A stretch of DNA of 64,000 nt from an uncultured Planctomyces sp. Lineage in GTDB: Bacteria > Planctomycetota > Planctomycetia > Planctomycetales > Planctomycetaceae. Below, piece by piece: positions 62,246-64,000 of this stretch (the stretch's first letter is position 1; every line of letters begins with the position of its first letter). Location of the stretch: positions 1-64,000 of the forward strand of contig CALDJX010000607.1 in the NCBI GenBank assembly GCA_937899075.1, in the 5' to 3' direction. A program made the translations under genes and the position numbers. The notes below the pieces were generated by a model that searched no databases, was not told where the DNA came from, and was given only the letters and a program-made list of their open reading frames with translations.

Positions 62246-63643
62246 ATGGCATTGCGTGATCTGCTGAAAGTTTCGCTGGTTCTACTCGTCGTCACTCTGG
62301 TCTCGCCAGCGATTGCTGATGAAGCGGCTCAAGAAGCCTACGTTCCCAAGGCTCCGCTCAAGAAGCTGGACCTGCAGGACGGCGACAGTTTCGTTTTCCT
62401 TGGCGACAGCATCACGCATCAGTGCCTCTACACGCAGTACGTTGAAGATTTTTTCTACCAACGAATGCCGCACATCCGGCTGAAGTTTCACAACTCGGGA
62501 GTCGGTGGGGCTCGTGCCTGGGACGCGCTGGCACGATTCGACGAAGACGTCGCCGCGTACAAACCAAAATACGTCAGCATTCTGCTCGGAATGAACGACG
62601 GAACTTATCAATCGTTCGACCAGGCAACGTTCGACGCTTACCACCGCGACATGACGACGGTCGTCGAGAAGATTGTCGCTGCCGGAGCAACGCCGCTTCT
62701 GATGACTCCGACCATGTACGACTCCCGAGCGTCGCGAATGTTCCCTCGGAAAGGCCGCACCTACTCCGACGGATTACTGACTCAATACAACGCGGTCCTC
62801 ACCTACTACGGAACATGGCTTCGAGGAGTTGCTACTGAAAACGGCTACGGCTTTGTCGATATGTGGGGACCGCTCAACAACCTGACGATCGCCGCTCGCA
62901 AGACTGATCCCAGCTTCACGATTATCCGGGACGCCATTCATCCGGACGCTCCTGGTCAGGCCGTGATGGCCGTCGCGATGATTGACGATCTTGGGCTCAA
63001 GGCTCCGCTGTCAAACATCAGACTTCAGCTCTACGGAAAGGATGGTCCCACGGCGACATCGACCGGCGGGGCAGTTTCCGATCTGAAGCGAACAGAAAAC
63101 GGCATCGAATTCACATGGCTCGCCAAAGGCCTGCCGTGGGTGCTTCCGGAAGAAGCCGCCGTCGGCGTGAACCTGACGAAACTCGGCCATAAGAACAGCC
63201 GCGAAGGTTTCGAAGCTCACGGCCTGGCACCGGGGCGCTACGAGCTTTCGATCGACGGCATCGTCGTCGGAACCTTTGGCTCGGAACAGCTTTCCCGCCA
63301 CGTCGAACTTCAGGCCAACGACAAGACCCCGCAATACCAGCAGGCGTTGAAAGTTGCTCACCTGAATCGAGATCGAAACAGCGGTCCGGTTAAGAATTTG
63401 CGAAATGAATGGCGACGCTTCCAGAGTTACGCTCGGGCCAAACGAGACGCTCAAACGGACGACGCTCGCGAGAAAGTCGCTCAGGCGGAAAAGCAGCTGG
63501 AAGGCCTGCCGGAACGAGTCGCCGGTCACGCGGCCGAGGCCGAAAAGATCGAGGATCAGATCTTTGAGGTTAACCAACCTGTCGCAAGAAAGTATGTTCT
63601 GACACGGGTTGTCGCTCCGGCGAAGAAGTCAGACGCGAACTGA
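62246..63643 (+). CDS. Exported SGNH/GDSL hydrolase
   Basis: The 465-residue protein has a signal peptide (about 8-25; LKVSLVLLVVTLVSPAIA) and an SGNH hydrolase domain (about 45-255): block I FLGDSITHQ, block II SGVGGARAWD, block III LLGMNDGTY, and block V DAIHPD, so all catalytic elements are intact. The C-terminal part (about 260-460) adds a beta-rich region and a helical, coiled-coil-like segment (about 390-440). It probably deacylates a glycan or lipid in the periplasm. GGAG lies about 9 bases before the ATG. Confidence 0.9.
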   Translation: MALRDLLKVSLVLLVVTLVSPAIADEAAQEAYVPKAPLKKLDLQDGDSFVFLGDSITHQCLYTQYVEDFFYQRMPHIRLKFHNSGVGGARAWDALARFDEDVAAYKPKYVSILLGMNDGTYQSFDQATFDAYHRDMTTVVEKIVAAGATPLLMTPTMYDSRASRMFPRKGRTYSDGLLTQYNAVLTYYGTWLRGVATENGYGFVDMWGPLNNLTIAARKTDPSFTIIRDAIHPDAPGQAVMAVAMIDDLGLKAPLSNIRLQLYGKDGPTATSTGGAVSDLKRTENGIEFTWLAKGLPWVLPEEAAVGVNLTKLGHKNSREGFEAHGLAPGRYELSIDGIVVGTFGSEQLSRHVELQANDKTPQYQQALKVAHLNRDRNSGPVKNLRNEWRRFQSYARAKRDAQTDDAREKVAQAEKQLEGLPERVAGHAAEAEKIEDQIFEVNQPVARKYVLTRVVAPAKKSDAN

Positions 63644-63716
63644 CAACAACTCGACCATTCACGACGGGCAATTTGGCCCGTTGTGCGAGAACTGCAAAGT
63701 CTGCATGGAGGCGGAC

Positions 63717-64000
63717 ATGAAATCTCGATTACCGGTAGTTGCCTGCTGCCTTCTCACCACTTTGCTGATCGGCATCTGGCTCGGCCAGTCGCTGTTGTCG
63801 GAGCGGGAAGTCCACGAAGAGATCGTTGAACGATCGACCGTCTCGCCATTCAACTCGGACGGTTGGCAACTGGCTTCCGGTCAGGAATTCGGACCGTCCG
63901 CGACACTGCGAACAGAGTCCCCGTTTGAACGGTCGCCATTCTCGAACCATCCGGGATCGGGCCCGTTTGGCAGCGAACCGGTGGAACCCTCTGAAACGCC
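63717..64000 (+). CDS. Start of an anchored or exported protein (truncated by the window)
   Basis: The frame is open from an ATG with GGAGG 5 bases upstream to the window end (94 codons). It starts KSRLPVVACCLLTTLLIG, a membrane anchor or signal peptide, and continues with a Ser/Pro/Gly/Glu-rich stretch (FERSPFSNHPGSGPFGSE) likely disordered. The type of protein cannot be told from this part; a periplasmic protease or chaperone with an N-terminal anchor would be one possibility, but this is guesswork. It follows the SGNH gene by 73 bases. Confidence 0.7.
   Translation, partial: MKSRLPVVACCLLTTLLIGIWLGQSLLSEREVHEEIVERSTVSPFNSDGWQLASGQEFGPSATLRTESPFERSPFSNHPGSGPFGSEPVEPSET

Overview
The window looks like ordinary chromosome from a Planctomycetota bacterium. 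The evidence is the gene families: a cytochrome c gene of the PSD1 type (DUF1549/DUF1553) followed two bases later by a Tat-exported DUF1501 protein, a DUF1080 protein, a Cys-type sulfatase, ThuA-like and SGNH proteins, a PVC-type membrane-bound dehydrogenase/cytochrome fusion, and a TIGR02996-type protein. No close species can be named from sequence reading alone. I see no rRNA, no tRNA, no CRISPR array, no transposase and no phage genes.

Layout. 1-5.5 kb: 5' part of a PQQ-like beta-propeller gene (-), a UPF0173 metallohydrolase (+), then on the minus strand csrA, uppS, cdsA and an exported M20 peptidase. 6-12.6 kb: a 1652-residue redox fusion protein, a ThuA-like protein and a small unknown gene (+). 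12.6-22.8 kb: polA (-), a coiled-coil membrane protein (+) with a clear terminator, a TauE-type permease (-), a SpoIIE-type phosphatase (+), an SDR epimerase, a BON-domain protein and a small membrane protein (-). 23.3-30 kb: a very long secretin, a lipoprotein, a candidate structured small RNA and an unknown gene (+). 30-33.7 kb (-): squalene/phytoene synthase, a HAD phosphatase and purH. 34-44.8 kb (+): a catabolic block with DUF1080, a six-hairpin glycosidase-like protein, a sulfatase-esterase fusion, PSD1 and DUF1501; together these suggest breakdown of sulfated polysaccharide and oxidation of the products. 45-54 kb: M32 carboxypeptidase (-), POT transporter (+), recC (+) without recB or recD beside it, hemolysin III-type protein (-), a 48-residue ORF (-) and a sigma-70-like protein with a hydrophobic N-terminus (-). 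54.6-64 kb: a 1195-residue membrane protein, an LRR protein and a FAH-family protein (-), then fabI, a TIGR02996-type protein, an SGNH hydrolase and a truncated gene (+).

The most striking non-genic signal is a set of at least 13 long imperfect or perfect inverted repeats between genes, belonging to several word families. Four of the seven convergent gene pairs have one exactly in the gap, and only one convergent gap has a standard hairpin plus T-tract terminator. Two copies of one family lie 7.3 kb apart, both between convergent genes. One repeat contains another, and one similar element lies in frame inside the PSD1 gene. The second candidate of note is a promoter, double-stem and terminator arrangement at 28734-28873 that looks like a small RNA or a transcription-attenuating leader.
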